Part shown: piece by piece, positions 30,983-43,144 of the stretch
Position numbering within the stretch: the stretch's first letter is position 1
Layout of the letters: every line of letters begins with the position of its first letter
Origin: Blastocladiella emersonii ATCC 22665
Taxonomy: Eukaryota > Blastocladiomycota > Blastocladiomycetes > Blastocladiales > Blastocladiaceae
Assembly (NCBI GenBank): GCA_025594325.1
Contig: JANHCV010000015.1
Location: 558,001-622,000, forward strand
DNA length: 64,000 bases
Reading direction: 5' to 3'
Notes under the pieces: generated by a model
Seen by the model: only the letters and a program-made list of their open reading frames with translations
Told to the model about the DNA's origin: nothing
Databases searched by the model: none
Position numbers and translations under genes: made by a program

Positions 30983-32370
30983 ATGAAACTTGATGCAAAC
31001 AACCCATCAAAGCTTGCCAACTATGGATACGCCGCCTCGCGGCGCGGGCTCGGCGGCTCCAGTTGTGGCTGCGGGCGAGCCGGATGCTCCGCCTTCCCCC
31101 CTTCCCCCTCGCCGTTTGACGGCGACACGTTGGGTCTTGCTTCTCAGCACACCGCATCGTCCTTGACGATCGAAATGGCTCATCCTCCTCCACCTGAGCT
31201 CGTCGCGCTCGCTCGGTACTGGACGCGGATGTCTGAGCTGGAGCAGGGGTTCCAGACCCTTCGCGCGGAACGCGACCAGCTTGTGTTGTCCACGCGCACC
31301 CGCGAGGAGCAGCACCCGCTTGAGCTCGCCAACTTGTGCGAAACCGAGCTCGCTGCTTCGAAGGCACTCTACGACGAAGCGGTCCGTGCCCGGAACGAGG
31401 CCCTTTCGGCAAGCGAGGAGCTCGCCGCCACCTTGCGTTTGACGAAAGCAACGCTCGAAAGCGCCGACGAGATGCGCGAGCATGCCGAACTTCGCGCCTC
31501 CCGTCTCAAAGCGGAGCTTGTCGCCGTGTCCTCTCAGCTTGACGACCTGTTGTCTCAGCGCTCGACCGCTCGCTCGGACTGCGCGCTTCTCACCAGCCAG
31601 CTCGACGGATCGAAGGCCGCGCTGGCCCGTGCAACCGTCCAGCTCGACGAGTCCAACTCCCGCAACTCTAGATTGTCCGCCGAGCTTGACGGAAGCCGTA
31701 CGGCACTCGGACAGGTTCGCACCGACTACGAACAAATGGGGTATGACCGCGACGCTGCTGTCGCGCGCTCTGCACCACTTGACTCGCACCTCACGGCATC
31801 CACAGCGGAGCTGACTCAGGCGCAAACGGATCGCACCGACTTTGCTTCGCAGCTCGCCGCTGCCAACTCTCGCGCTGCAGTGCTCTCCGCGCAACTCAAC
31901 GAAGCACGCGCCGAGTACGCAAGATTCACTCAGCCGATTGAGTCACCTCCTGTGTCTGTTGTTGATTAGCTCAAGGAGTCTGAGGCGACGCTGGAAAAAG
32001 CGCGCTCTGATTACGCCGAGGCACTCGAGCGACTTTCTGCCTCTGAATCCAAGGTCGCTGCACTTTCGGACGAGCTCGCTGCATCGAGGGCCGTATCGCT
32101 TCCCTCTCACAGTCGCAGCCAGCGGAGAACGCTGGTCCGCCCGGCGCTGCGCACAGAGCGCTGTCTCGCCTTGTTATATCAGCAACGGTCGCGCCCGAAG
32201 ACGCGAGCCATCGGGCTTCGACTGGTTCCCTCAGCAGCTGCGGCGACGAGCCCGCGGCTCGTACGAGTAAGCGGCCGGGCCATGACTGAATTCGCCCAGC
32301 TCCTGGATTTCCAGTCGTATGAACGGTCGCAGCCTGTGTATGTGGCTGTTTTGCTCAAGAAGTGTATATA
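30983..32370 (+). pseudogene. Coiled-coil/chromodomain-like family copy D, disrupted
   Basis: An open frame from ATG 30983 encodes coiled coil aligned with copies A and B (ARNEALSASEELAATLRL, then ADEMREHAELRASRLKAEL). It is stopped by TAG at 31967. The same frame resumes as coiled coil (LKESEATLEKARSDYAEALE), then shifts near 32090 to another frame with a Ser/Pro-rich linker ending TSKRPGHD. A truncated chromodomain-like first half (EFAQLLDFQSYERSQPVYVAVLLKK) follows around 32290-32370. The N-terminus may also be shifted, because a family-like start MDTPPRGAGSAAP lies in another frame at about 31024. A GTACGC...TAG stretch (31915-31969) resembles an intron, but its removal gives the wrong frame. 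Likely a pseudogene. Confidence 0.6.
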
Positions 32371-32631
32371 TACCCGTCATTCGCCGTCATTCACCTTCAT
32401 TCGTTGCGGAGTGTCTCGCGGCAGCTGCGAGACAAGAAACGTGATTTCGAAACGCGTCGTGCGCCACGTTACCGCGCCACCGTGTTCCGCGCGAGGAGAT
32501 CAGTCAGGCCCTGACCGGGCCGCCTGCCAGGCGGACCGGACCCGTTCGTGAGGCTTTCCTCAAACGGCCTGGCTCGCTTTCAGGTACATTCAGATCGCTG
32601 ATATCAGTTGATTATTCGAACAAAAAAGTTG

Positions 32632-35088
32632 TCACTCCCCGTCCTCCTCGTCATCATCGTCCTCCTCGCTTTCGCTTTCACTCTCGCTCTCGCGTGAGCT
32701 CTTGCTGGCACGCTCAGCGGCGACCTCGTCGCGCCGCGCCGCGCACTCGTGACACAGCTTCTCGCCGTCCGCCTCCTTCACGCGCACCTGACACCACCCA
32801 CACCGCCGCTGCCTTGCGACCGCGTCGACGCGTGCGCGGACCCACTTTTCGGGCTCGGTCGCGAGATGGATCGCGTTAGTCAACGCGCGGGGCGGGTTAC
32901 GCTGGCGCGTCCTCCCACTGTCGCTGGGGATCACGGGCGGCGCTTGGAGGTCGCGCGCGAGCTCGGCGTACGCGGACTCCGCGACACGGTCGCCGACGAA
33001 CTCGCGGCGGGTGGCGGCCATGGCGCGCTGGCCGCACGGCGCGCACAGGGCGCGGAGGTGCAGGAAGTCGTCGCCGGGGCGGTCGGGGAGCGGCGCGAGC
33101 GCGGCGGGGTCGAGCGGGGCGGTGCACCACTTGCACTGAGTCGGGTTGGAGGGCGACGGGTGGTGGTGGCGACGTGCGGGGTCGCTCGTGGGCCGCGGCG
33201 CGACGGGGAGGCTGGCGACGAGCGGGAGGGGGAGGTAGTCGAGCGGGTCGAACTTCGGGGCGTGCTTGCGGCCGCGCGCGAGGATGCGGTTGATGAGCGG
33301 GACCAGGCGTGTGGCGACGTCGAGGTTTGCGAGCTCGGTGCGCGTCATCGGGTTGTACGAGAAGAGGAGCTCGAGTTCCTCGGGTGTCGTGGGAGCTACG
33401 CGCGGACGCGGTGTCAGGGTTTCAATCGGTGACGGGAAACACTGCACGTGGAATTGTACCCTTGTAGTCTCGGAAGTGGACGGCGTGGACCCGCTGGCTG
33501 ACGACGTCGTCGAGGTTGGCGTTCCGACGCGCCCGCGCGGCCCAGTCGGCGAGCTGGTTGATGGCGTGGACCAGGTCGGCCTCGCGCGCGGTGCGCAAGC
33601 GCTTGGCGATGCGTGGTGGCGGCAGCGACTTCATTTGCGAGTACACGCGATCGAGGGTCCTAGTGCAGTCAATTGTTAGATGGCGAGCGTTGGGGAGGAG
33701 AGCGCGGAGCGGATCGTACTCTTGGTCAAACAGCCCGCTGTCCATGGCGGCAGCCATGACCGTCGTCCACGAGTGCACCGAGCGCGGAGCCGCACTACAC
33801 CGCGTATCGTATCGTCAGCAGCCTCGAACCACGCTGCAAACGTAGGAGCACGTACCAAACCCGACCCGAGACATGGTCGAGGAGATCAACCACAGCCCCG
33901 ACCGCCTGCGCCGCCGCGTACCCTGCGGCGGGCGCGAGGAACGCTTCGTCGAGGTCGCCGTACTCGCGCTTCACAGCAGCGCGCGCACGCTCGTCGAGCT
34001 CCTGTTGCAGGTACGCGGCCTCGGGGACGTCGAACGGCGTGTCGGCCGCGCAGAGGAACGGGAACGCGGGCGCGTCGGGCCGATCTCCGGGTGGTGGCGC
34101 GAGTGGGCGAAGCACGTCGTGCAGCGACTCGCTGGTCATGCGCGGCGGGCGCTTCGACGTCGTTGCCGTGTGCCGCCGGTGCACGCGCATGGGCTCCGAC
34201 GGTGCGGGGCGCGGCGGTTTCGGCTGCTGCTTGGCCTTTTTGCCCGACTGGCGCACGCCGCCTTCCGAGGCCGCACCGCCGGCGTCGGTCTCGGTCCCGT
34301 CGGACGACTCCATGAGAGCCCACTCGCTCTGCGAGTCGGAGCTCGAGTAGGCGCCGGGGGCGAGCGAGAAGTCGGAGCCGACGTACTGCTGCGTGGTGGT
34401 GCGTTTCGAACGACGAACACCCGTAGGCATGGGGTTCGGAGCGACGTCGTCCTCGCTGCCGAGCTCGTCAACGAGTGCACCGTCGTCGCCCCCGCTGCCC
34501 TCCTCGAAGCGGATGCGCTTGTTGAGTCCAGGCGCCGGGTCGGTGACGGGGCGAGCGCGTTTGCGCGGCCGGACGATCTCGGTGTCCGACTCGGACGCAC
34601 GGCCGACGTCGTCGGGGACCTCCTCGCTCCACTCGCCCGCGTCCGTCGACTCGAGCGGCAGGTCGGGGGCGTCCATGTACTGGGTCGGTCTACATTCACA
34701 CCGTCGGGTCAGCGCGATGCGGGCCCTGTCCATTCCGCAAAACGTACAGATTAAGCGCCGTGCGCCCACCCTCGGCCTTGGGCGGCTCGGGCCAGCGGAA
34801 TGCCGATCGCCGCACCGTGTTCATGCGCAGGAGCGAGACGAGGTTCGCACGGGTGACGCCAGCGACGGCCGGCGGCGCTTCGTCGTCGTCGGCCTCGGCG
34901 GCCACGGCGGCAGCAGCGGCGGCCTCCTTGGCGAGACGCTTGATGGCGAGCCGCGTCAGCCGGCGTGGCGGCTCGACCTCCTCCTCCGACTCGTCGTGGT
35001 CGGGGACGGGCGGGGCGTCCGAGGCGGCCTGCGACGCGGCCTCGTCGTCGTCCGAGGATGAAGACGGAGATGGTGAAGCGGATTGCAT
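32632..35088 (-). CDS. Unrecognised protein with acidic N-terminus and two Cys4 clusters
   Basis: Four exons: 35088..34748, 34689..33856, 33794..33460 and 33395..32632 (introns 58-64 nt), 757 residues. The N-terminus is acidic with basic helices (RRLTRLAIKRLAKEAAAAAA). The middle is disordered with nuclear-signal-like KRARP and KRIRFEEG and many Ser/Asp clusters. A conserved-looking helical block covers VHSWTTVMAAAMDSGLFDQE through LARGRKHAPKFDPLDYLPL. The C-terminal third carries two candidate zinc sites, CKWC...CAPC near residue 591 and CGWC...CHEC near residue 700, then an acidic tail. The composition suggests a nuclear protein; I do not recognise the family. It diverges from the coiled-coil gene at 35345 across 256 bp. 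Confidence 0.72.
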
Positions 35089-35344
35089 TGCAGTAAGTGG
35101 TGGTGGTGTCCTCGAGGAGGCGACGTCGTTGTGAGTGGGAGGAGGGGCGGGTCGAAGACAAGGGCCGCGGTCACGCCGTCCCGACCGACGCGGCCGCAAA
35201 ATCTGTCTCCCGGCGATGTCTCCACCCGCCCCGTCGCGTGCGCTCGTTTGCGCTTCGCGTCGTCGCCAATGATCCGCGCTCGCTCTTGCACCCAACAGCC
35301 ATCCGAACACGAAAGCAAATGAACTACCCGCAACTGCACTCGCC

Positions 35345-38300
35345 ATGAACCCTCTCCCGCTCTCCGCCGCGCTGACGACGGCAGACCAGCTGGACCGCGA
35401 CCGGCCGCCGGGCACGTCGCGGCAGCCGTACGTGTCGGCGCCGCGCGACGCGCTGCCGCCGGCCGAGTCTGCGGTGCTGAACGAGCACGTCGACCGCGTG
35501 CACTCGCTGTTCCTCGACATGGTCGACTCGCAGCTGTCGTCGGCGTACCGCACGCTGCAGGACCGCGAGGACGAGCTCGACCGCGTCGAGACCGAGCGCA
35601 AGCACGCCATGGTCTCGCTCGGCCACGCATGGTGCGAGGTCGACCGCGTGAATCACCTTGTTGCGACGCTGTACGTTTCATCGTCTCGCGTACTACTCTC
35701 GCGACTCGGCCTGACACGCGTCGACGGCTAGAAACGAGAAACTCCACGCGACGTCGCAGAGCGAAGCGCTCGCGAGCATCGAGCGCGGGCTCGCCGTCAA
35801 GGACGTGGAGCGCGCCGAGTCGACCAACGCGGCGCTACGCCACGACGTGGCCAAGATCGCGACTGAGCTGGCCGAGGCCACGAAACGCATCGACCAGATG
35901 CGCCAGATCAACGTCGCCTTCACCGCCGACCTCAAGGTCCAGAAGCGCATCCAGAGCAAGCTGAAAAAGGAAAAGGAGGTGGTCGAGCGGCAGCGCAAGG
36001 ATGTCGAGAACGAGCTCGCGTTCATGCAGAAGAAGTTTGAGCAGGTGCGTTGTGCTGCTGACGAGTGAGCGTGGGTCGGGACTGACGCGGCCCGGGTGTA
36101 GGTCGTCAACGAGAAGAACGACCTCGCGCAGCGCCTCGCCGAGCAGCAGAACGAGACCAAGGTCGCGCAGAACGCCATTGGCCGCATGTCACACGGTACT
36201 TGCCGCCCTCTTCCCGCATTCTACACCACCCTGACACTGCGACTGCTGCGTAGAGATCAGCAAGGCGACCCAGGTCAAGCAGATCCTCGAGAAGCAGTGG
36301 GAGGACGCCGTCAACGCCATGAGCAAGCGGGACCACACGCTCAAGGCCATGGACGAGGCCAAGGACGCCGTCAAGCAGGAGCTGACCACGACCCAGGTCG
36401 TCCTGCGCAACACCACCCTTGACCAGGAACGCACCCAGGACCTGCTCGAGCAGCGCGAGAAGGGTACTCCCACTCTCACCTCCCGACCAACCATCACTCA
36501 CCTCGCCTGCACCGTAGAGCTCGACGAATGCCGCCGCGTCCTCGACGCAACCACCAACGAGCTGCTCCACCTGCGCGAGGAGTACGGCACGAAGCGCACC
36601 GAGGCGCACAACGCGCTCGACGCCGTGTCCAAGGGCGCGCAGGCGTTCGAGGTGGAGCGGCGTGCGCGCGAGCGCGCCGAGGCCGAGGCCGACCGGATCC
36701 GCGTCCAGTGCGCCGAGCTGCAGTCGGCGCTTCTCGCGCACCGCCAGGACCTGCAGGTCAACGCCAACGAGGCGTTCGCCGCGAAGGTGGTCCGCGAGCA
36801 GGACGCGCGCACGCAGGCCGTGGTCGGCGAGCGCGACCGCGCGCTCGAGGCCCAGGTCGAGGCGAATATCCATCTGCAGCATAGCAACGCCGAGCTCGCG
36901 TTGCAGGTAAAGCAGCTCCAGGAGCAGCTGGTACGCTCGCTCGTCGACACTCGTGCGCCAGCGGTGCACTGACCCCGCCCTCCCGCCCGCCCACCGATGC
37001 GTAGGAAGCCCGCGATAAAGAACACTCGCTGCTGCAGTCCAAGAACCACGAGGTGACGGGCCACGCCGAGAAGCTGTGCTACGAGACGCAGATGCTGTCG
37101 TACCGGCTCGAGAAAAAGGACATGGAGCTGAGCGGGATGCGCATGAACCAGACGGTCGTCGACACGCGCCCGCTCGAAATGGTCATCAAGAACCTCGAGC
37201 GCGAGGTGAGCGACATCAAGCGCGAGCGCGACCGCACCCAGGCCGCGTGGCTCAAGATCCAGCAGAACAACGTGCAGCTGCAGGAGCGCGTCGACCGGCT
37301 GCAGAGCGAGAACGATACGCTCAAGGTACGTTCGCGGTGCGACGCGGGTAGGCCCGAGTGCTGATCTGGTCCGTGATGTGCGTGTGTGTAGACCAAGAGC
37401 ATTGTCAACAGCATGACCAACGTGCAGGTCAACGAGGAGGTCAAGGGCATGAAGCGCGAGGCGTTTGAGAAGAACATGCAGGTGACGCAGCTGTACGTCG
37501 AGCTGCAGAAGCTGCGGCCGCGGATGCAGGAGCTCGAGAACCGTAACGTGCGCCCATCCCTCCTCTTCCGCCTCGGCAATCTCAACTGACCCTACTCCCC
37601 ACGAACTAGGCGGTCCAAGAAGCCCAGCTCGCGCACTACGCGATGCAGCTCGAAGAGTCAGCGCACGGCGCCAAGTCCGCGGTACACATGCTCAAGCACG
37701 ACCTGCGCCGCGTGCACAAGGACCGCGCGGGCCTGCAGCGCGACCAGTTCAGCCGCGAGCGCGCGTACGCGGCGCTCGAGCAAAAGTACACGCTGACGCG
37801 CGAGCTGCTCGACAAGACGCGCGAGGACAAGAACGCGCTGCTCCGGCAGAACGCCGAGCTGAAAGCCAAGTGCGACGCGTGGAGCGCCAAGCTCGACGAG
37901 ATCAAGGGCCAGTGGCGCAAGCTCGTCGAACTCGGCGGGAAACGCGTCATGCGCCGCGCCGACGGGAAGCCGCACGAGGATGAAGGGCGGCAGGGCAGCG
38001 CGCTTGAGCTCGCGCCGCAGGAGTACGAGGTCGTGGGTACGCTGGGTCGCGTGATGGGTGCGGGGATGGTAGGCTGACCTGGCTCGTGCGCCGTAGACGT
38101 GCCCGGCCTCAAGTTGCGCAATGAGACGCTGACGGTTGAGAACCGACACATGCACGAGGAGGTGGTGCTCAAGGACGCCAAGATCCGCGAGGTGCGCGTC
38201 CCCTTGACCCCACCATCGCCCACGCAAACTAACCTCCTTCCCTCCACCTAGCTCGAAGACCGAATCATGCGCCTCGACATGGCCGCGTCAAACCTGAGCC

Positions 38301-38719
38301 TCCGCGCCAAGTCGCTCGACAGCCAGCTCGCATCGCAGGCCGCGGCGCTGACCATGGCGACGCAGCGCGCGTCACGCGCCGAGCGGATCGCCGCGTACCT
38401 CGAGTTCCAGTTCCGCGACGCGAAACCCAACGGCCGCGTCGACTACGGCGTCGCGCTGCAGGAGGACGTTGAGGCGTCGCCCGCGCTCCAGGCCGCGTTC
38501 ATCAAGCTCAACCAGACCGCGGCCGCTGCAGCAGCAGCAGCGAGTGCGGTCAAGGACGCGGGTGGGACGGCGGGCCCGGGTGGGATGATGGTCGCCAGCA
38601 CGCCGGGCGGGCCGTCCAAGTCAAGAACACGCACGCCGCTCGGGCTGGCGGCCGCCAACGCGAAGCTGCCGCCGCTGAGCCCGGGACCCGGCGCGGCGAG
38701 GGCCAAGCGAGCCGTTTAA
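35345..38719 (+). CDS. Long coiled-coil protein, probable cilium/flagellum-associated (CCDC/CFAP type)
   Basis: Ten exons: 35345..35670, 35732..36044, 36102..36195, 36254..36463, 36518..36930, 37005..37325, 37392..37547, 37610..38036, 38097..38191 and 38252..38719, 940 residues, all phases consistent. Apart from short ends it is continuous coiled coil rich in Glu, Lys, Arg, Gln and Leu. Less repetitive landmarks are RTQAAWLKIQQNNVQLQERV, VTQLYVELQKLRPRMQELE and YEVVDVPGLKLRNETL. Length and the W-L-x-x-Q-x-N-x-V element recall axonemal coiled coils such as CCDC40 or CFAP58, but I cannot fix the orthologue. An axonemal role is inferred from type and from the other flagellar genes nearby. An in-frame CAGGTAAAG at 36904 is evidently not used as a splice donor. 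Confidence 0.78.
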
Positions 38720-38905
38720 TCCATTAGCGTGTGTGATGATTGATGGAGAGGTTGATGGCGGTGGCATAGATTGTACAGTTTTCAAAAGCGGTGAGTCGAC
38801 GAAGTCGGTCGCGGTCGCGCTGCCTTGGTCGGACCGCGTCGACCCTCCGCCCTCTTCTCTCCTCCCCTCAACGACCGGCACCGACTCGCCGCCCCTCCCA
38901 CTCCC

Positions 38906-38916
38906 TGCAACGCATC
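38906..38916 (+). promoter_or_regulatory. TGCAACGCATC element upstream of FEN1
   Basis: Exact copy of the element found before RRP46 and before the last gene of the window, here 15 bp upstream of the FEN1 ATG. Candidate initiator or leader element. Confidence 0.4.
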
Positions 38917-38931
38917 AACCACCTCCACACC

Positions 38932-40289
38932 ATGGGCATCCAGGGTCTGACCAAGGTCCTCGGCGACCACGCGCCGTCGGCCATCAAGCAGAACGACATC
39001 AAAAACTACTTTGGCCGCAAGGTGGCGATTGACGCGTCCATGTCCATCTACCAGTTCCTGATTGCGGTGCGGTCCGAGGGCCAGCAGCTCGCCAACGAGG
39101 CCGGCGAAACCACGTCGCACCTCATGGGCCTCTTCTACCGCACCGTGCGCATGATGGACAACGGTATCAAGCCCGCCTACGTGTTTGACGGGAAGCCGCC
39201 GACGATGAAGAGTGGAGAGGTGCGTGGGGCGTGTGTGAACGGGGAGTGGGCGGTACCTGACGCGGACCGTCCCCCGAGTAGCTCGCCAAGCGCCTCGAGC
39301 GCCGCCAGGAGGCCGAGAAGAACCTCGTCGAGGCGCAGGAGAAGGGTACGACGTACCTGTCCCGCTCGTGTCGCGGACAGCCCTAACGCGCACCCCCCAC
39401 GCAGGCGACGCGGAGCAGGTCGAAAAGTTCTCGCGGCGCACGGTCAAGGTGTCGCGCGAGCACAACGAGGAGTGCAAGAAGCTCCTCCGCCTAATGGGCA
39501 TCCCGTACGTGGAGGCGCCGTGCGAGGCCGAGGCGCAGTGCGCGGCGCTGGCCAAGGCGGGCAAGGTGTACGCGGCGGGGTCCGAGGACATGGACACGCT
39601 GACGTTCGGCGCGCCCGTGATCCTGCGCCACCTGACGTTCAGTGAGGCGCGCAAGATGCCCATCTCCGAGATCCACCTCAGCAAGGCGCTCGAGGGGCTC
39701 GAGCTGACCAACGACCAGTTCATTGACCTGTGCATCCTGCTCGGGTGCGACTACTGCGACTCGATCCGCGGTATTGGCCCCAAGCGCGCCGTCGACCTGA
39801 TCAAGGAGCACGGGTCCCTCGAGAAGATCATCGAGGCCCTCGACGGGTCAAAGTACGCGGTCCCCGAAGACTGGCCGTACGAGGACGCCCGCGAGCTGTT
39901 CAAGAACCCCGAGGTGCTCGACCCCAGCGAGGTCAACCTCGTGTGGTCCGACCCCGACGAGGAGGCCCTCGTCGAGTTCATGTGCAAGGAGAAGGGTTTC
40001 GCGTACGTTTTCTCCCACACTCTCGCCCCGATCGCGCATCAACTTGCACTCACACATTTCGCGCGAGTGTAGCGAGGACCGCATCCGCAACGCCGTCAAG
40101 AAGATGCAGAAGAGCAAGAGCGCGGGCGTACAGGGCCGCATCGACAGCTTCTTCAAGGTGGCGCCCAAGCCCGCCGGCGACGCGTCCGCCGCGTCCAAGA
40201 AGCGCAAGGCTGAGGACGACAAGAAGGCCGCCGCCAACAAGAAGGCCAAGGGCGCGACCAAGGCCAAGGGCGGTCGCCCCCGCGAGTAA
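38932..40289 (+). CDS. FEN1: Flap endonuclease 1
   Basis: Four exons: 38932..39219, 39282..39345, 39405..40002 and 40073..40289 (introns 59-70 nt), 388 residues, the usual FEN1 length. FEN1 cleaves 5' flaps in Okazaki-fragment maturation and long-patch base excision repair. The N-terminus [18 protein letters not shown], metal-binding [34 protein letters not shown] and [16 protein letters not shown] are all present. The PCNA-binding box QGRIDSFF lies near the C-terminus, followed by a Lys-rich tail. The start has a TGCAACGCATC element 15 bp upstream. Downstream, the NME8-like gene converges with stops 77 bp apart. Confidence 0.97.
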
Positions 40290-40366
40290 GCTCTCGTGGG
40301 TCTCGCTCGTTTCGATATAGAATTCACCGTTTAGTCTCCACCTTCCTCCACATCACCGCCCGCCCC

Positions 40367-43144
40367 TTACACGGCTTCCGGCGCGAGCTGCGCCTTGGAC
40401 TTGCGCAGCGACGCGCGCGACCCGGGCCGGCTGCCCGACGGCGGCTTGGGCTGGTCGGCGCCGTCTGCCGCAGGTGGAACCGGCGAGCCCGACGCGGGGC
40501 GCGGCGGCTTCTTGCTGCCCGCGGATCCCGGCGGCGGAGACCGCGTTCCCGACGCGGCCGCGGCCGCCGATGCGGAACCCACGCGCGAAGCGCCCTTGGA
40601 CGACGACAACGGCGCGCCCGAGGTGGGGCGCGACTTGGCGGGTGCGCCGGACGCGGGGCGAGACGGTTTCGCGCTCCCGGAACCGGTGCTCGAGGCGAGG
40701 GCAGCGGAGTCGGCCGCCGCCGCGGTGTCGGATGGTGGTGCCGCCGCGGGCTCCGTCGTCGCGGCCGCGTCTGCTGGCGGAGCTTCGGTCGCAGCTGGTG
40801 CCGGCTCGCTTGGTGCGGGCGCAGCAGCGGCAGCGGTAGCGGGAGCGGGGCCGAGCGACTCGCCGTCGGCCACGATCTGCGACCCGCGCGTGGGCAGGGA
40901 GATGGCGGACCCGACGCGCGACGGCATCGAGAGCTTCTCCTCGAACAGCAGCGTGATCTCGCGCAGGGCGCTCACGGGCGAGTCGGACCCGTGAAGCGCG
41001 TTCTTGGAGCCGTCGGTGCCGTAGATGGCGCGGAGGCTGGAATAGAAGGGAACGGGTGAGTTTGCGGCGGCCGACGGTGGTGAGAAGGGGAGACGGGACG
41101 TACGTGTCGGGCGCAATCTCCTTGGCCTTGAGCGCGTTGGTCGGGCCCATGGTTTCGCTACGGTCGGCGCGACGCGAGTCAGCGAGTGTGCTCAGTAAGT
41201 CCCAGCGCGCGAACGTACCGCCAGCCCGTGATCGCGAGCTCCTTCTCGAGGACGAGCGCGTAGATGGGCCCGGACGTCATCCAGGTGGTGAGCTCCTCGT
41301 AGAACGGCTTGCCGACGTGCTCCTTGTAAAACTCCTGGGCCTGGTCCATGCTCATCGTGAAGTTCTTCTGCTCGACGATGCGGAACCCGCGCTCCTGGAT
41401 CTTCTCGAGGATCTCGGCCGCCTTCTTGGCCGCGACCGCGTCGGGCTTGATGAGCGCGAGCGTGCGCTGCAGGTTGGGCGCGCGGCGCCCGAGCATGTGC
41501 GACGTGGGCCGCGGGAAGAAGATGCCGTACTCGCGGTGCGCCGCGTCCTGCGTCGGCGACACCCAGAGCCCCGGGTGCTTGGCGTCGGTCCCGAGCTGCC
41601 CGCGCAGCGTGCGCGGGTGGAACTCGCGCGCCGCCGCCGGGTCCGACGGGCCTACCAGCTCGGTCCACAGGTTCAGCACGTCCTCGCCCTTGAGGACCAG
41701 CGCGACCACGGGGCCCGCAGTCCAGTACGCGACGGTGTCCTCGGGCGCGTCGGCGCCCAGCCACTCGATGGCCGACTCGCGCGCGAGCGTCAGCGTGCCG
41801 CGCTTGTGGATCTCGAACCCGGAGAAGAGCGCGCGGGCGACCACGGCCTCGACCTTGGCGGGGTCCGCGGCGACCTCGGGCGCGAGGACCGTCACGGCGA
41901 TGGTCACGTCCGAGTGGACGGGGATGTTCGGGATCGACGGCAGCGTGGGCGAGAAGAGCAGCTCCATCTCGCGCTGCGCCGACTCGTTGCTGTCGGACCC
42001 GTGGATCGCGTTATGCATGCCGTCCTTGCCGAACTGGGCGCGGAGCGAGCGCGGGGCGACCTCCTGGGCGTGCTTGGGCGAGGCGGGCCCGATCACGTCG
42101 CGCCACGCGGCCACGGCGTTTTCGTGCGACAGGAGCAGCGCGATGACGGGGCCCGACGTCATGTACTCGACGAGCTTCGGGAAGAAGGGCTTCTCGGCGT
42201 GCTCGGCGTAGAAGGTGTTGGCCACGGCCTCGGTCAGCCACAGGCGACGCTGCTTGAGTACCTCGAACCGGTTCAGCTTCGCCGCCGACATGATCTCCTC
42301 GATGACGTGCGGGACCACGGCGTCGGGCTTGATGATGGAGACGGTGAACTGGTTGTCCGTGATCTCGCTCGCCAGGTTCGTCGACAGACGCAGGTTGTTG
42401 GCGCCCGGCGTGAAGGTGACGCCCGCGCGGATGAGCTGCGGGATGTCGACGTCCGGGATCGCCTACGCGTGGGGTTCGTGGTTAGGGGACGTTCGCGTGG
42501 ATGCGTGGGATGGGCGTACCGGCTTGCGCTCGTGCGTCGTCTTGTTGAGCTCGATCTGCTCCTTGACGATGCGCTCGAGCATCGGCGAGTTGGCGCCGCG
42601 GACGAGAGCGACGAAGACCCCGCACTGACAGCGTTGGTTCGTGTCAGCACTGGTCGGGTTCAGGACAAGCGAGCGGCCACGCACCACCCAGACGGAGAAG
42701 AGCGGACAGCTCTTGTTGCGGAGCGCTTCAAAGTAGCTGATCGTGTCGGTTTGCGCCTACAAATGATGCTGTCAGTCCCGGTCCTTCGCAGAGCGCGAGA
42801 GTCGCCGTACCTGGGCGAAGATGACGTGCTCCGAGTAGTCGACCTTGAGGCGCTTGAACACTCCGGCCATGGGCTCGCACGGGCCGCAGAAGTGCGGGTA
42901 CATGTCCACGACTAGACGCGAGGCGCGTCAGCAAGGGTCGTGAGGGGTGCAGCGAGGACAACGGACCGGCAACCGACTCGCCGTGGTTGAGGAACGAGAT
43001 CAGCTCGTCGTCGTTGTGGAGTTTCTAGTCGTTCGCGGTGTCAGCGGGGCATGCAACGCGATTAGCGCGGCAGCGTCGACGCACAGAAATGACTTCGATC
43101 TCCTTGCGGCCGCCGGGACCGCCGCCAGTGTGTGGGCGCGCCAT
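40367..43144 (-). CDS. NME8: Thioredoxin + three NDK-domain axonemal protein (NME8/TXNDC3 type)
   Basis: Eight exons on the minus strand: 43144..43085, 43024..42967, 42911..42811, 42756..42688 (or ..42685), 42624..42520, 42462..41219, 41157..41104 and 41036..40367, about 786 residues. Residues 1-130 are thioredoxin-like with active site FCGPC (usual WCGPC). Three nucleoside diphosphate kinase domains follow: NDK1 (IIKPDAV near 172, HGSDS near 284), NDK2 (about 315-440, catalytic block replaced by KHPGLWVS), NDK3 (LALIKPDAV near 467, HGSDS near 576). A 190-residue Ala/Pro/Ser tail ends the protein. This arrangement is that of NME8/TXNDC3, linked to outer dynein arms, so it supports a motile flagellum. 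The exon 4 donor is ambiguous by 3 nt. Confidence 0.9.

Noticed and set aside
31915-31969. Intron (GTACGC to GATTAG) removing the TAG in copy D
   Set aside because: Length and ends fit, but removal shifts out of the coiled-coil frame that resumes at 31970, and the other copies are intronless.
21845-31969. TAG reassigned to an amino acid
   Set aside because: THADA ends naturally at TAG (51952-51954) and no conserved gene here has in-frame TAG, so the TAG codons in the family copies are lesions.
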